This document shows, piece by piece, positions 1 through 7,465 of a stretch of DNA of 13,648 nt (the stretch's first letter is position 1; the number at the start of each line of letters is the position of its first letter). A model generated the notes under the pieces. That model saw nothing but the letters and a program-made list of their open reading frames with translations, did not search any database and had not been told where the DNA came from. The stretch is from assembly GCA_913031335.1 (NCBI GenBank), contig CAJWGI010000009.1:1-13648 (forward strand). The letters are read 5' to 3'. Source of the DNA: an uncultured Anaerolineales bacterium. GTDB taxonomy: Bacteria; Chloroflexota; Anaerolineae; Anaerolineales; UBA11657. A program made the translations under genes and the position numbers.

Positions 1-14
1 CCTACTTTCGCCAT
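1..14 (-). CDS. Start of a further operon gene, cut by the window edge
   Basis: An ATG at 14..12 opens a frame reading Met-Ala-Lys-Val before the window ends. It is preceded at a spacing of seven bases by a perfect AGGAGG, and lies 11 bases beyond the stop of the ferredoxin-like subunit gene. The product cannot be recognised from four residues. By analogy with DMSO-reductase-family operons it might encode a membrane anchor (NrfD or DmsC type), a TorD-type chaperone or another electron carrier, but this is only context. The reality of the start is well supported by the ribosome binding site; the identity is unknown. Confidence 0.7.
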
Positions 15-21
15 GTTATTG

Positions 22-27
22 CCTCCT
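22..27 (-). promoter_or_regulatory. Strong Shine-Dalgarno site overlapping the preceding stop codon
   Basis: The minus strand reads AGGAGG here, seven bases before the ATG at 14..12. Its first two bases form the end of the TAG stop codon (28..26) of the upstream ferredoxin-like gene. The arrangement suggests translational coupling of the two genes and decides the start of the truncated gene at the window edge. Confidence 0.8.
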
Positions 28-616
28 ATTCCATGACCACCTGGCGTTCAGCGTGGCGCTCGCGCAGCATGGTGGTGTACTCGTTAATATCGCCAAAAAA
101 CAGGCACTTTGTCGCGCACTGCGTGGCGCAAGCCGGCCACAGGCCCTCATCTATGCGATCTTTGCAGTAATCGCACTTGATGACCTTATTGGTGCGCGGA
201 TTAAATTGCACCGCGCCCCAGGGGCACGCTGCAATGCACGCTTTACATCCGATGCAGGTGGGTTCGTCAATGTAGACGATGCCATCCGCGCGTTTGCGCA
301 TAGCAGCAGTCGGACAGACCGGCATGCAGGCCGCATCCTCGCAGTGGAAACAACTCATGTAAACCCAGCTGGTTTGCAGGCGACCGCCGACGTCCTTCGG
401 GCCAACCTGTATCATGCGTACCAAGCGCGGTCCAACGGGCACATCGTTTTGCAATTTGCACGCGATTTCACACGCAAAGCAACCGATACACCGCTCAGCA
501 TCGTGGAACATCACGTGGCGATTGGATGCGCCCGGCAGCGTGACGCGGGATTCGCGTCCCTGACGCGTCATCGTTTTCTCAAAACCGTTCGATCCTTGCT
601 CTGTTGTTTCACTCAT
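26..616 (-). CDS. Four-cluster [4Fe-4S] electron-transfer subunit of the molybdoenzyme (DmsB/PhsB/SoeB-like)
   Basis: This 196-residue protein should pass electrons between the molybdopterin subunit encoded just upstream and a membrane anchor or soluble carrier. Seventeen cysteines sit in the layout of the DmsB family: C43-C46-C49-C53, C89-C92-C97-C101, C121-C124-C127-C131 and C148-C151-C163-C167, with an extra C171, so four [4Fe-4S] clusters are expected. The first 35 residues form a polar extension with no twin-arginine signal, so the protein is cytoplasmic. I chose ATG 616 because GGAGAG lies seven bases before it; a GTG at 631 overlapping the previous stop is possible and adds five residues. 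The natural partner is the preceding catalytic subunit, 14 bases away. The redox direction and substrate are not given by the sequence. Confidence 0.93.
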   Translation of the reverse strand: MSETTEQGSNGFEKTMTRQGRESRVTLPGASNRHVMFHDAERCIGCFACEIACKLQNDVPVGPRLVRMIQVGPKDVGGRLQTSWVYMSCFHCEDAACMPVCPTAAMRKRADGIVYIDEPTCIGCKACIAACPWGAVQFNPRTNKVIKCDYCKDRIDEGLWPACATQCATKCLFFGDINEYTTMLRERHAERQVVME

Positions 617-630
617 AGCTTGTCTCTCCA

Positions 631-3096
631 CTAGCCTTCGCTAAACGGCAGAACGTTTCCATCCGCCGCCGCTTCGCCCTGCCACATGACTTTCTTGCTC
701 ACCGGGTCCCAACTCGGTGCGCCGGCCCGCGCCACGGCGTTGGCATATGCTCCCAGTTCTTTTTCAGTGTCAACATCGTACGAGGGGAACTGCTCAAGGA
801 ATTCGATGGTCTTTCGCCGCGCTTCTTCTTTGTCTGTGCCCTTCTTCCACACCAGCACGAGTTGCGCTTTGAACTCGGCTTGTCCGTACACCGGATCTTT
901 GATGACATCGTCAATCAGCCAGCTGACGTTACGGTTGGTGATGCCGGGCGCAAAGGGTTGATACTCGTCCGTCGAGCAGTAGAGCCACACCTGGCGCGGG
1001 TCGGTTTCCTCCGTCACCCAGGCATAGCCATCCAACTCAGAGGTCATGCTTTCCAGCTTCACGTAATCCCCATCCTCGATACCCAGTACGCTCGCAAGTT
1101 CGGGATGTACCTGCACGTAGCGGTCCGGTTCAAGTTCATCCGTCCACGGCCACCAGTGCCCCATCTCGTGGAAACTGGACACCGGCCGGCCGGTGCACAT
1201 CACAATCGGGTGTTGAGCGAAGTCCTCCGGCGTGCTCACCGGGGTGTGTCCGCCCTCTCGATGCTTCGGAAGATAGTCCCAGCCAAGGTCCGCGAGCGCC
1301 TGCGAGGCAATTTCAATTTTGCTCGACGGTGTTGGGAAACGACGTCCCTGCGGGTCTTCCGGGAAAGGTTCGTCCTGGTACATTATCCATTTGCCGCGCG
1401 ATTTGGCATCAGGGAACTCGTACCGTGCGGCCTCCTCTTCGGTAAAGGCCGGCCACATCACCCCGCCCGGATCCGTCGTCTCAGGATCCATCGTCTTCTT
1501 GATAATGCCATAGGTGAATGGTTCCTGTTGCTGGATCCAGTCTGACATGGTGGCCAGGTCAATCAAATCAGGGTTGTCGTCGCAACGCCACGGATACCAG
1601 CGCTTGCCTTCTTCCTCGCCAAAGACGCGGTCGGCAAGACCGGCTACCACGTCCACATCATTGCGGCATTCCCAGTTGGGTTCGATGCACTGGTTGAACC
1701 ACTGGCACAGGCGATTGTTGCCGTGGTGCACAATGCCCTCGCGCTCCACCCACGACGTAATAGGGAAAGAAACGTGCGCGTGATGTTGCGTAAAGTTCGG
1801 ATGAAAAGACTGGTGAATAGCGATCTCGACGTTTTTCTTGATTCCGGCCGCGTATTTCTGCGTGCCAGGCATTTGCGCCAGCATGTTGCCGTTCCACCAT
1901 ATACCCTTGATCGGATACGGCTTTCCGGTGAAGACGGCATTGGCGTAACCTGCCGCGCTCACATCGGCCCAACCGACCAATTTCTCGGAGACTACCGGTG
2001 CCTTGATGGGCGGCAAGTTCGGGTCTAGATCGTTGCCCATGCTCATTGGCGGGCGACAGTTGTGGAGCCAATTCCAGCCACCGCCCGGGATGCCAATGTT
2101 GCCCGTGATAGAGACCAGCGCGGCATAGCAGCGGTTAATGTTGACCGCATTGTAAGTCTGTGCGGTTCCCAGACAACCATTCACCGACGCCGGTTTGCTG
2201 GTGGCGAACAGGCGCGCAGCTTCAATGATAGTCTCCTCCGGCACCCAAGATATACTGGACGCGCGCGAGGGCGGCATCTCTTCGATGAGCTTCATCCATT
2301 CGTCAAGGCCATGCACCCACTTGTCACAGAACTCTTTGTCGTAAAGGCCCTCTTTCATGATCACGTTGATCATGCCCATCACGAAAGCCGCATCGGTGTT
2401 CGGGCGCAAGCGCACAGCAATGTCGGCGTGCATCATCGTGGTGTTGAAGCGCGGGTCCACCCATATGATCTTAGAGCCACGTTCCTTCGCCTCCAGAAGC
2501 CATTGCATTTCCACAGGGTGATTGTTCGCCTGGCTGCTGCCAGCTCCGAGAATGCATCGGCTGTTCACCCAGTCGGGAATTGGATTCATCAGCCGCCCCA
2601 GTCCCTTCGCTCCGAAAACGTAATTCGTGGCGATGCCCGGGCTTTCACAACAGATTGGACCCTGCCCTACTATATTAGGCGTCCCATAAATGCGGCCGAA
2701 GCGAGCCGCGCCCGCTTTCCACATCATGTCGGAACGCCCGGTGCGATGAATCATCAGCGATTCCGCGCCGTATTCATCGCGGATTTTGATCAGCCGCTCG
2801 GCGGCGAAGTCCAGAGCATCGTCCCAGGAGACGCGTTGAAATTCATCGTCCAAAGTTTTACGCATTAGCGGATATTTGATCCGCAAGGGGTTGTAGATAT
2901 GCTGGAAAGCGCCAATCCCTTTCGGGCACAGCGCCCCTTTGCTCAAGGGATGATCCGGGTCGCCAAAGATATCTACCACGCGACCATCCTCGACGTAGAC
3001 CAGCATCCCACAACCCGCCTCACACATGTTCGAGCAGGTAGTGCGAACAACTTTGTCGTACTTGCGGGTGGAAACCGCAAGTGGTTTAAGAGCCAT
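631..3096 (-). CDS. Cytoplasmic molybdopterin (bis-PGD) oxidoreductase catalytic subunit, DMSO reductase family
   Basis: The 821-residue protein has the N-terminal [4Fe-4S] motif C21-x3-C25-x3-C29-x27-C57 followed by Pro-Lys-Gly; the lysine after the last cysteine is as in formate dehydrogenases and nitrate reductase NapA. Bis-MGD domains follow, with the C-terminal cofactor-binding domain beginning near GRPVSSFHEMGHWWPW. The likely Mo/W ligand is Cys150 in ICCESPG, aligned with the VCHSP region of formate dehydrogenases. There is no Tat signal, so it acts in the cytoplasm. GGAGG six bases before ATG supports the start. A molybdate transporter gene precedes it and its Fe-S subunit follows. 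Candidates are a formate dehydrogenase, a SoeA-like sulfite dehydrogenase, or a polysulfide/thiosulfate reductase-like enzyme; I cannot decide. The 65 bases upstream (3097-3161) hold the ribosome site but no convincing promoter or terminator. Confidence 0.93.
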   Translation of the reverse strand: MALKPLAVSTRKYDKVVRTTCSNMCEAGCGMLVYVEDGRVVDIFGDPDHPLSKGALCPKGIGAFQHIYNPLRIKYPLMRKTLDDEFQRVSWDDALDFAAERLIKIRDEYGAESLMIHRTGRSDMMWKAGAARFGRIYGTPNIVGQGPICCESPGIATNYVFGAKGLGRLMNPIPDWVNSRCILGAGSSQANNHPVEMQWLLEAKERGSKIIWVDPRFNTTMMHADIAVRLRPNTDAAFVMGMINVIMKEGLYDKEFCDKWVHGLDEWMKLIEEMPPSRASSISWVPEETIIEAARLFATSKPASVNGCLGTAQTYNAVNINRCYAALVSITGNIGIPGGGWNWLHNCRPPMSMGNDLDPNLPPIKAPVVSEKLVGWADVSAAGYANAVFTGKPYPIKGIWWNGNMLAQMPGTQKYAAGIKKNVEIAIHQSFHPNFTQHHAHVSFPITSWVEREGIVHHGNNRLCQWFNQCIEPNWECRNDVDVVAGLADRVFGEEEGKRWYPWRCDDNPDLIDLATMSDWIQQQEPFTYGIIKKTMDPETTDPGGVMWPAFTEEEAARYEFPDAKSRGKWIMYQDEPFPEDPQGRRFPTPSSKIEIASQALADLGWDYLPKHREGGHTPVSTPEDFAQHPIVMCTGRPVSSFHEMGHWWPWTDELEPDRYVQVHPELASVLGIEDGDYVKLESMTSELDGYAWVTEETDPRQVWLYCSTDEYQPFAPGITNRNVSWLIDDVIKDPVYGQAEFKAQLVLVWKKGTDKEEARRKTIEFLEQFPSYDVDTEKELGAYANAVARAGAPSWDPVSKKVMWQGEAAADGNVLPFSEG

Positions 3097-3102
3097 TTCT
3101 AA

Positions 3103-3107
3103 CCTCC
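3103..3107 (-). promoter_or_regulatory. Ribosome binding site of the molybdoenzyme gene
   Basis: The minus strand reads GGAGG six bases before the ATG at 3096. It lies in the longest intergenic gap of the window (3097-3161, 65 bases), which otherwise shows only a weak GCTTT/AAAGC inverted repeat with a 12-base loop and no clear -35/-10 pair. Confidence 0.75.
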
Positions 3108-3161
3108 ATATTTATTTCGCTTTATCCGCCAAACGAAAGCTGCCTGAATTGTAACCCATTA

Positions 3162-4298
3162 TCAGCCACCCGAGCGCCCCAGCGCCAACCGCTTCCCGAA
3201 ATAATACAGCAGCAAGCCAGTCACGAAGCCCAGCGCCATGTTTGTGGCCACTGACATGGCGGCCGTTACGCCGACGGCCGTCCATTCCAGATTCCCCTTC
3301 ACGTCGCGTGCCAGCCACGCCAGGCTAAAACTGACCACCAGCAGCATGGCCCCGACTATCGCCATAGGAAAGACAGAAAAAATGTCAACGATTGACTGGC
3401 TCAAAAATAGTCCCAGTCCAATCTCCAACATCCCTTCCATAATAGGCGCGCCGCCGGTGCGCGCCCCGAACGTGTATTGCCCTGCGAGCCCGCCAGCGCC
3501 ATGGCACATTGGCATCCCCCCGAAAAACGGTGCCACGGTATTCATGATACCTTGATTGACCAGCAACCGCCGCTCCGGGACCGGGCGCTCCGGAAAATAA
3601 TCCCGTATCAGCGCACCGCACGAAAGGCAGGCATTTGTCAACGTCAGCGGCATCTGCGCCAACCCTGCCAACACCATTCCTTTACCAACATCGCTCCAAG
3701 ATGGCGGCGTGAACGGCGGCAGTTCAAAGTCAAAGCGAACGACCCCGCTCAACTCCCCACGCAGCCACGGTATCAAAACCCCCACTACTACCAGTACCAG
3801 GGCGGCCGGTGCGTAACGATTGTTACGCAGCAGCAAGATTGTCGCCAGGGCGCCAAGCCCCAATCCCCAGTTTCCGAGTGAGTCAAACGGACCCTGACTA
3901 AACATCCCAACACTCGAGCGACCCAGCAAAATGGCAAGCGCCACCTGCATGCCTCGAATCACACAAGAAGGAGTGACCTTCATCAGCCGATCCACCAATC
4001 CAGTCGCGCTCAACAATAGCCAACTGATGCCAAGACCCAACCCGGCTCCGTAGACCAAGCCCGGTCGCCACCCTTGGGAAATCGCCACCGCGGCAACAAC
4101 TTTTTTCGGCTGCAATGGCATCGGAATACGGTAGGTTAGCCCAAGTGCAATGTTCGTCAACCCCATCACAACCAGAAAACCGGCCGGGTTCATTCCCACC
4201 ACCATGATGTACCCGATGGCAAGCGGGAGCAATGTACCGAAATCTCCCATTGAGCCCGCCAATTCCCGCGCGTTGAATCTGAATTCGCCGCCTTTCAT
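3162..4298 (-). CDS. Molybdate/sulfate transporter of the MOT1 family
   Basis: This 378-residue membrane protein probably imports molybdate (or sulfate). It shows the family hallmarks: GSMGDFGTLLPL near residues 15-26, PMPLQPKK at 59-66, QMPLTLTNA at 215-223, and a MPMCHGAGGLAGQY stretch from 262. About ten hydrophobic spans cover most of the chain, and the length is normal for bacterial members. An in-frame TAA directly precedes the ATG at 4298, so the protein cannot start further upstream; no good Shine-Dalgarno is seen, and translation may depend on coupling to the ligase-like gene ending 15 bases before. Its place immediately before a molybdoenzyme gene favours molybdate as substrate. Sulfate cannot be excluded, since MOT1 and sulfate carriers are distantly related and the surrounding genes may be for sulfur metabolism. 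Confidence 0.85.
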   Translation of the reverse strand: MKGGEFRFNARELAGSMGDFGTLLPLAIGYIMVVGMNPAGFLVVMGLTNIALGLTYRIPMPLQPKKVVAAVAISQGWRPGLVYGAGLGLGISWLLLSATGLVDRLMKVTPSCVIRGMQVALAILLGRSSVGMFSQGPFDSLGNWGLGLGALATILLLRNNRYAPAALVLVVVGVLIPWLRGELSGVVRFDFELPPFTPPSWSDVGKGMVLAGLAQMPLTLTNACLSCGALIRDYFPERPVPERRLLVNQGIMNTVAPFFGGMPMCHGAGGLAGQYTFGARTGGAPIMEGMLEIGLGLFLSQSIVDIFSVFPMAIVGAMLLVVSFSLAWLARDVKGNLEWTAVGVTAAMSVATNMALGFVTGLLLYYFGKRLALGRSGG

Positions 4299-4313
4299 TT
4301 AGTGAACAACCCG

Positions 4314-5327
4314 TCAGACAGTAGCGCGGGCAGGAACCCTCAGCAAGGAACGCCACTGCTCGATTTCCATCCCAACAAGCTCCCTTTCCTGTTTCTCCCA
4401 ACCGCCCCGGGATTCCGAATCCAGGCGCGCAGCCGCAATAAGCCCGTCGTCGACACGGAAACTTGCGCGCACGCGCTCAGCGTTAATTTCCGTTTCGGCC
4501 GCGCAAATGAATACGCCCGCCGAAATCTTAAGCGAACGCATCGCCCTGCCGACGCCGTTGTCGCTATGCCGCTGCAGAAACCGCTCCGAGCCAATCAGCT
4601 TCGCCAGCGCGCGTGCGCGCCGCGTCTCTTCGCGGGTGGGTTTGCCGCGCACAATTTTGCGCCCGAGCGCTTTTTCGAATTCCTCCAACAGTATCCACTG
4701 AACCGCCTCGATGGTCACCGGGCCGGCATGACGCCACAGGGTAGTGATTCGCTCGCGCAGGGCCGCGGATGCCAACTCGCGGAACGATGCCCATGGGGCG
4801 TTCCACACCGCCGTCATAGCGGCATAATCAAAATCAAAAAGAATGTTGCCCACCACGACGCACGCTTCCCCGATGCGCCCGCCTCCGACGCCGGCGATGC
4901 GCAGCCCTTCCACCTCAATCTCGTTCACTTCAACCAGATCCGCACTCAACCCCAGCCGGTGGAGCGTTTTCACCGGCGCGGCGAGCATGCGCGCGTACAC
5001 ATCCTCAAACTTGACCGGCAGGCGCGCGTGGTGAAACACGCATTGATAAAAGAGCTGGTTGGCGTCAAGGTAGGTCAGGCCGCCTCCCACCCGTCTGCGC
5101 ACCACTTGAAGTGCGCGGCGCTCGCATTCCTCACGGTCCAGCACCGAGTCGCAATCCTGGTGATATCCCAGGCACAAATATGGTGTAAGCGGCTGGCAGA
5201 GAATAATCGTGTCGGGCGTGTCCGCCGTCATTAGCTCGGCCGTGGCATGATACACAGCTTGCGTGCGCCACGCAGCGGTAGGGCCGAGATTTAGCAGTCG
5301 GACGTCATCTACGTCGCGTTTCGGCAC
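4314..5327 (-). CDS. Divergent lipoate-protein ligase-like protein (LplA family), catalytic Lys replaced
   Basis: This 337-residue member of the biotin/lipoate ligase fold has the lipoyl-pocket motif RRRVGGG at residues 77-83 and NEIEVEGLRIAG at 135-146. In LplA the second motif is normally NDI/L...GxKxxG, with the lysine contacting lipoyl-AMP; here that position is Arg143 (codon 4901..4899). Residues after about 264 resemble the small accessory (LplB-like) domain. The GTG start at 5327 is one base after the TGA of the radical SAM gene, the same TGAGGTG junction as at the start of the other radical SAM gene. It could be a ligase with changed chemistry, an octanoyl or lipoyl transferase, or a non-catalytic carrier chaperone. 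It is clearly distinct from the second ligase encoded at 7466-8587, so the operon has two ligase-fold proteins. Confidence 0.85.
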   Translation of the reverse strand: MPKRDVDDVRLLNLGPTAAWRTQAVYHATAELMTADTPDTIILCQPLTPYLCLGYHQDCDSVLDREECERRALQVVRRRVGGGLTYLDANQLFYQCVFHHARLPVKFEDVYARMLAAPVKTLHRLGLSADLVEVNEIEVEGLRIAGVGGGRIGEACVVVGNILFDFDYAAMTAVWNAPWASFRELASAALRERITTLWRHAGPVTIEAVQWILLEEFEKALGRKIVRGKPTREETRRARALAKLIGSERFLQRHSDNGVGRAMRSLKISAGVFICAAETEINAERVRASFRVDDGLIAAARLDSESRGGWEKQERELVGMEIEQWRSLLRVPARATV

Positions 5328-5328
5328 C

Positions 5329-6438
5329 TCAGACCACTACTGCCTCCGTTTCAGTGCGGATATCCTCGAGTCGGATTTCATCGCGAATAACAACCATATC
5401 AGCTGCCTGCGGCGGAAAAGGATAATCGCGGTATTCCTCGCCTGGCCGGTAAGAGCCATACGGCCGGTTACAAGCAAGATTGCCAGCTCGGTCCGGGCAC
5501 CCGTCGGTCATGAATGGCAGTCCGCTTTCTAGCGCGCCTTCAAGCGTCATCCCCGGCACGTCCAGCCCGGTAACGCCATCCATATCGTCAAACACGATTG
5601 CATCCGGGCTTAATTCTCGCGTCTCAATCAGGTGCTTCACCAACTGGATCCGCCGCACCCGTTCAATCGGCGCGCGCGCCTCGTGCTGCATTTCAGTTCC
5701 CAGTTCAGGATTGAAGGAAAATAGATACGCCGCGATTTGTCCGCTGTGGAGCTGACAAAAAAGCTCCACCAGTTCGCGGTCGCTCTCACCCAGTCCAATG
5801 ATAACGTGGCAATTCACGTTGTAAGCGCCGAAGATGCTGCGAGCCGCACGCACAATGTGCCAGTGGTGCCGCCAGTCGTGCGGGCTTCGCGTTGTTTTGC
5901 CGCGCGTGTTCTCAAAGACCTTCTCGGATGCCGCGTCAAGCCCAACACCGATGATGTCCACACCTTCTGCTTTGATGCGCCGCAGTCGATCCTCGTCGAG
6001 AGTGGTGGCGCTGACCAGCGCAGAGATCGGCACCACGGGCGCGGCCCGATGCACTCTCCGGACCATGTCAAGCAAATCATCATAGGCGCGCGAATCCTGC
6101 ACCTGCGAGATACACACCCGCCCCACGCCGCCCTTAGTTTCCTTGGACGCAATTTTCTCCGCCACCAGATCGGTTGCGTAAAGCGGCCATGCCACCCTGA
6201 TGAAGGTATTTTCCTCAGCTGCCCCGGGGCGCTCCCGCGCAAGACCACAATATGAGCAATTGGCGAAACACCCCTCCGGATAATTCTGCAACAGATTTAT
6301 GCACCCACAGCTGCAATTCCGCATTATGCGACCGGGTTTGAGCCCCAACTCAATCGCTGCGGCCATGCTTATACGCACATAATCCGGGCTGGCCTTGAAC
6401 TGTTCGGCTTGTACCGCCATGGGAACCGCGTTAGCCAT
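5329..6438 (-). CDS. lipS1: Radical SAM protein, probable lipoate synthase component LipS1
   Basis: This 369-residue protein carries the radical SAM motif C57-x3-C61-x2-C64 (CFANCSYC), preceded by a tight cysteine group C42/C44/C46 (CSCGC) and followed by a biotin-synthase-like barrel (VPISALVSATTL, GVDIIGVGLDAASE, HVIIGLGE). Further cysteines near the C-terminus (GCPD, LACNRP) could bind an auxiliary Fe-S cluster that is the sulfur donor. LipS1 and LipS2 are two biotin-synthase-like radical SAM enzymes that together insert the two sulfurs of the lipoyl cofactor; their genes often sit beside lbpA and ligase genes in sulfur oxidisers. ATG 6438 is chosen because GGAGG lies four bases before it, rather than the upstream ATG at 6483. 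The LipS1/LipS2 assignment of the two neighbours rests on overall likeness and could be swapped. Confidence 0.75.
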   Translation of the reverse strand: MANAVPMAVQAEQFKASPDYVRISMAAAIELGLKPGRIMRNCSCGCINLLQNYPEGCFANCSYCGLARERPGAAEENTFIRVAWPLYATDLVAEKIASKETKGGVGRVCISQVQDSRAYDDLLDMVRRVHRAAPVVPISALVSATTLDEDRLRRIKAEGVDIIGVGLDAASEKVFENTRGKTTRSPHDWRHHWHIVRAARSIFGAYNVNCHVIIGLGESDRELVELFCQLHSGQIAAYLFSFNPELGTEMQHEARAPIERVRRIQLVKHLIETRELSPDAIVFDDMDGVTGLDVPGMTLEGALESGLPFMTDGCPDRAGNLACNRPYGSYRPGEEYRDYPFPPQAADMVVIRDEIRLEDIRTETEAVVV

Positions 6439-6486
6439 TTTTCCTCCGTTACTAGCCAGGAGACACCGGTTTCCCGCAACCATCCA

Positions 6487-7464
6487 TTACCACGCCACCC
6501 CGCAGCAGGCGTTGACGAATTCGGGTTGCAGCCCGACCGCGCGTGCATATTCGGCCATTCCCTCTGCGGGATAGGCGACCCCATTCAGACCGGCATCAAT
6601 CGCAAGGCGATCAATGTCAACCTTTAGCAGCCCCATCGGGCGCGCGCAGCCCAGCATTATCGGCGTAGCTGGCAGCCGCTTGCGCGCCTCCTCAAAAAAG
6701 GCGCCGATCTCATCAAGCGATGGCGGGACCACATCGGCCATCACGGTTCCGCTTAGTGACATGAGAATCACAAGCACAAGCATCTGCGGTGGGTGTCGCG
6801 CAATTATCTCGAGCGCGCGCCACTCGCCGAGCATCTTGCCATAATGCAGCCCGATTACAATGTGCGGCACTGCCGGAACACCAAATAGTTCCAGATTGAG
6901 AAGGGCAGTCTCGTACCCTTCCACACCGCACTCAAGGTGATACACCTCTCGAATGGTGTCCTCGTGCCCAATTACGTCCACCATCGCGCCATCGATGCCG
7001 ATCTCGCCCAGCCCCGCACAGGTCTCCTCGTCCGGCAGACCGGGATGTACCCGGAAGAGCAACCCCAGTTCGCGTCGCGCGCGAACAAGGTCTGGAATGT
7101 GCGCCAGCAGCGGAACTCGCCCTCGGCGGTCGCAGCCGCCAGAAATAAGCACGCCGCGCGCGCCTTTGTTCGCCATTTCCGCGCACAGGTCATAAAGCGA
7201 GCCGCCGAAGCGCGTAAAGTCGGCCATGCCCGCCAACACGTTGGTGTTGCAATGGTCGCAACTCAACGCACAATAAGTGCCGGTCAGGCTGACGGCGGCA
7301 AACTCATGCGCGTTTTGCGCGGAATATTCCCCGGTGGCGTAGCGCCGCAGCCCGGGCGCGTGAAAAGTGATGCGCTCCCCAAATTCCTCGCGGCGCAACT
7401 GCAGGCAGGCCCGGTCAATGCTGAAACTCGCCGGTGCAGCCACTGGCGCGTCAAACAAACGCAC
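6487..7464 (-). CDS. lipS2: Radical SAM protein, probable lipoate synthase component LipS2
   Basis: Read from GTG 7464, this 325-residue protein has the radical SAM motif C65-x3-C69-x2-C72 (CALSCDHC), a glycine-rich SAM-binding strand (GVLISGGCD) and later strands PHIVIGLHYG and VLVILMSLSGT. Other cysteines lie in GGCDRRG, HLECG, LGCARPMG and the C-terminal NACCG, enough for an auxiliary cluster. It should act with the neighbouring LipS1-like enzyme to convert octanoyl to lipoyl on the carriers encoded upstream. The GTG lies one base after the TGA of the ligase gene, in the same TGAGGTG junction used by the second ligase-like gene, which supports this start; ATG codons at 7533 and 7578 would overlap the ligase gene heavily and have no good ribosome site. 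Confidence 0.75.
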   Translation of the reverse strand: MRLFDAPVAAPASFSIDRACLQLRREEFGERITFHAPGLRRYATGEYSAQNAHEFAAVSLTGTYCALSCDHCNTNVLAGMADFTRFGGSLYDLCAEMANKGARGVLISGGCDRRGRVPLLAHIPDLVRARRELGLLFRVHPGLPDEETCAGLGEIGIDGAMVDVIGHEDTIREVYHLECGVEGYETALLNLELFGVPAVPHIVIGLHYGKMLGEWRALEIIARHPPQMLVLVILMSLSGTVMADVVPPSLDEIGAFFEEARKRLPATPIMLGCARPMGLLKVDIDRLAIDAGLNGVAYPAEGMAEYARAVGLQPEFVNACCGVAW

Positions 7465-7465
7465 C

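Noticed and set aside
2062..2868. 268-codon open frame on the plus strand
   Set aside because: It lies wholly antisense to the molybdoenzyme gene and its translation has no recognisable motif; long antisense frames are expected in GC-rich coding DNA.
3097..3161. Promoter or terminator in the longest intergenic gap
   Set aside because: Only a five-base inverted repeat with a 12-base loop and an imperfect TTACAA are seen; neither has a proper spacing partner or a T-run.
4302..5234. 310-codon open frame on the plus strand
   Set aside because: It is antisense to the second ligase-like gene, whose motifs are clear; the translation is rich in His, Arg and Ala with no recognisable domain, and no ribosome site fits.
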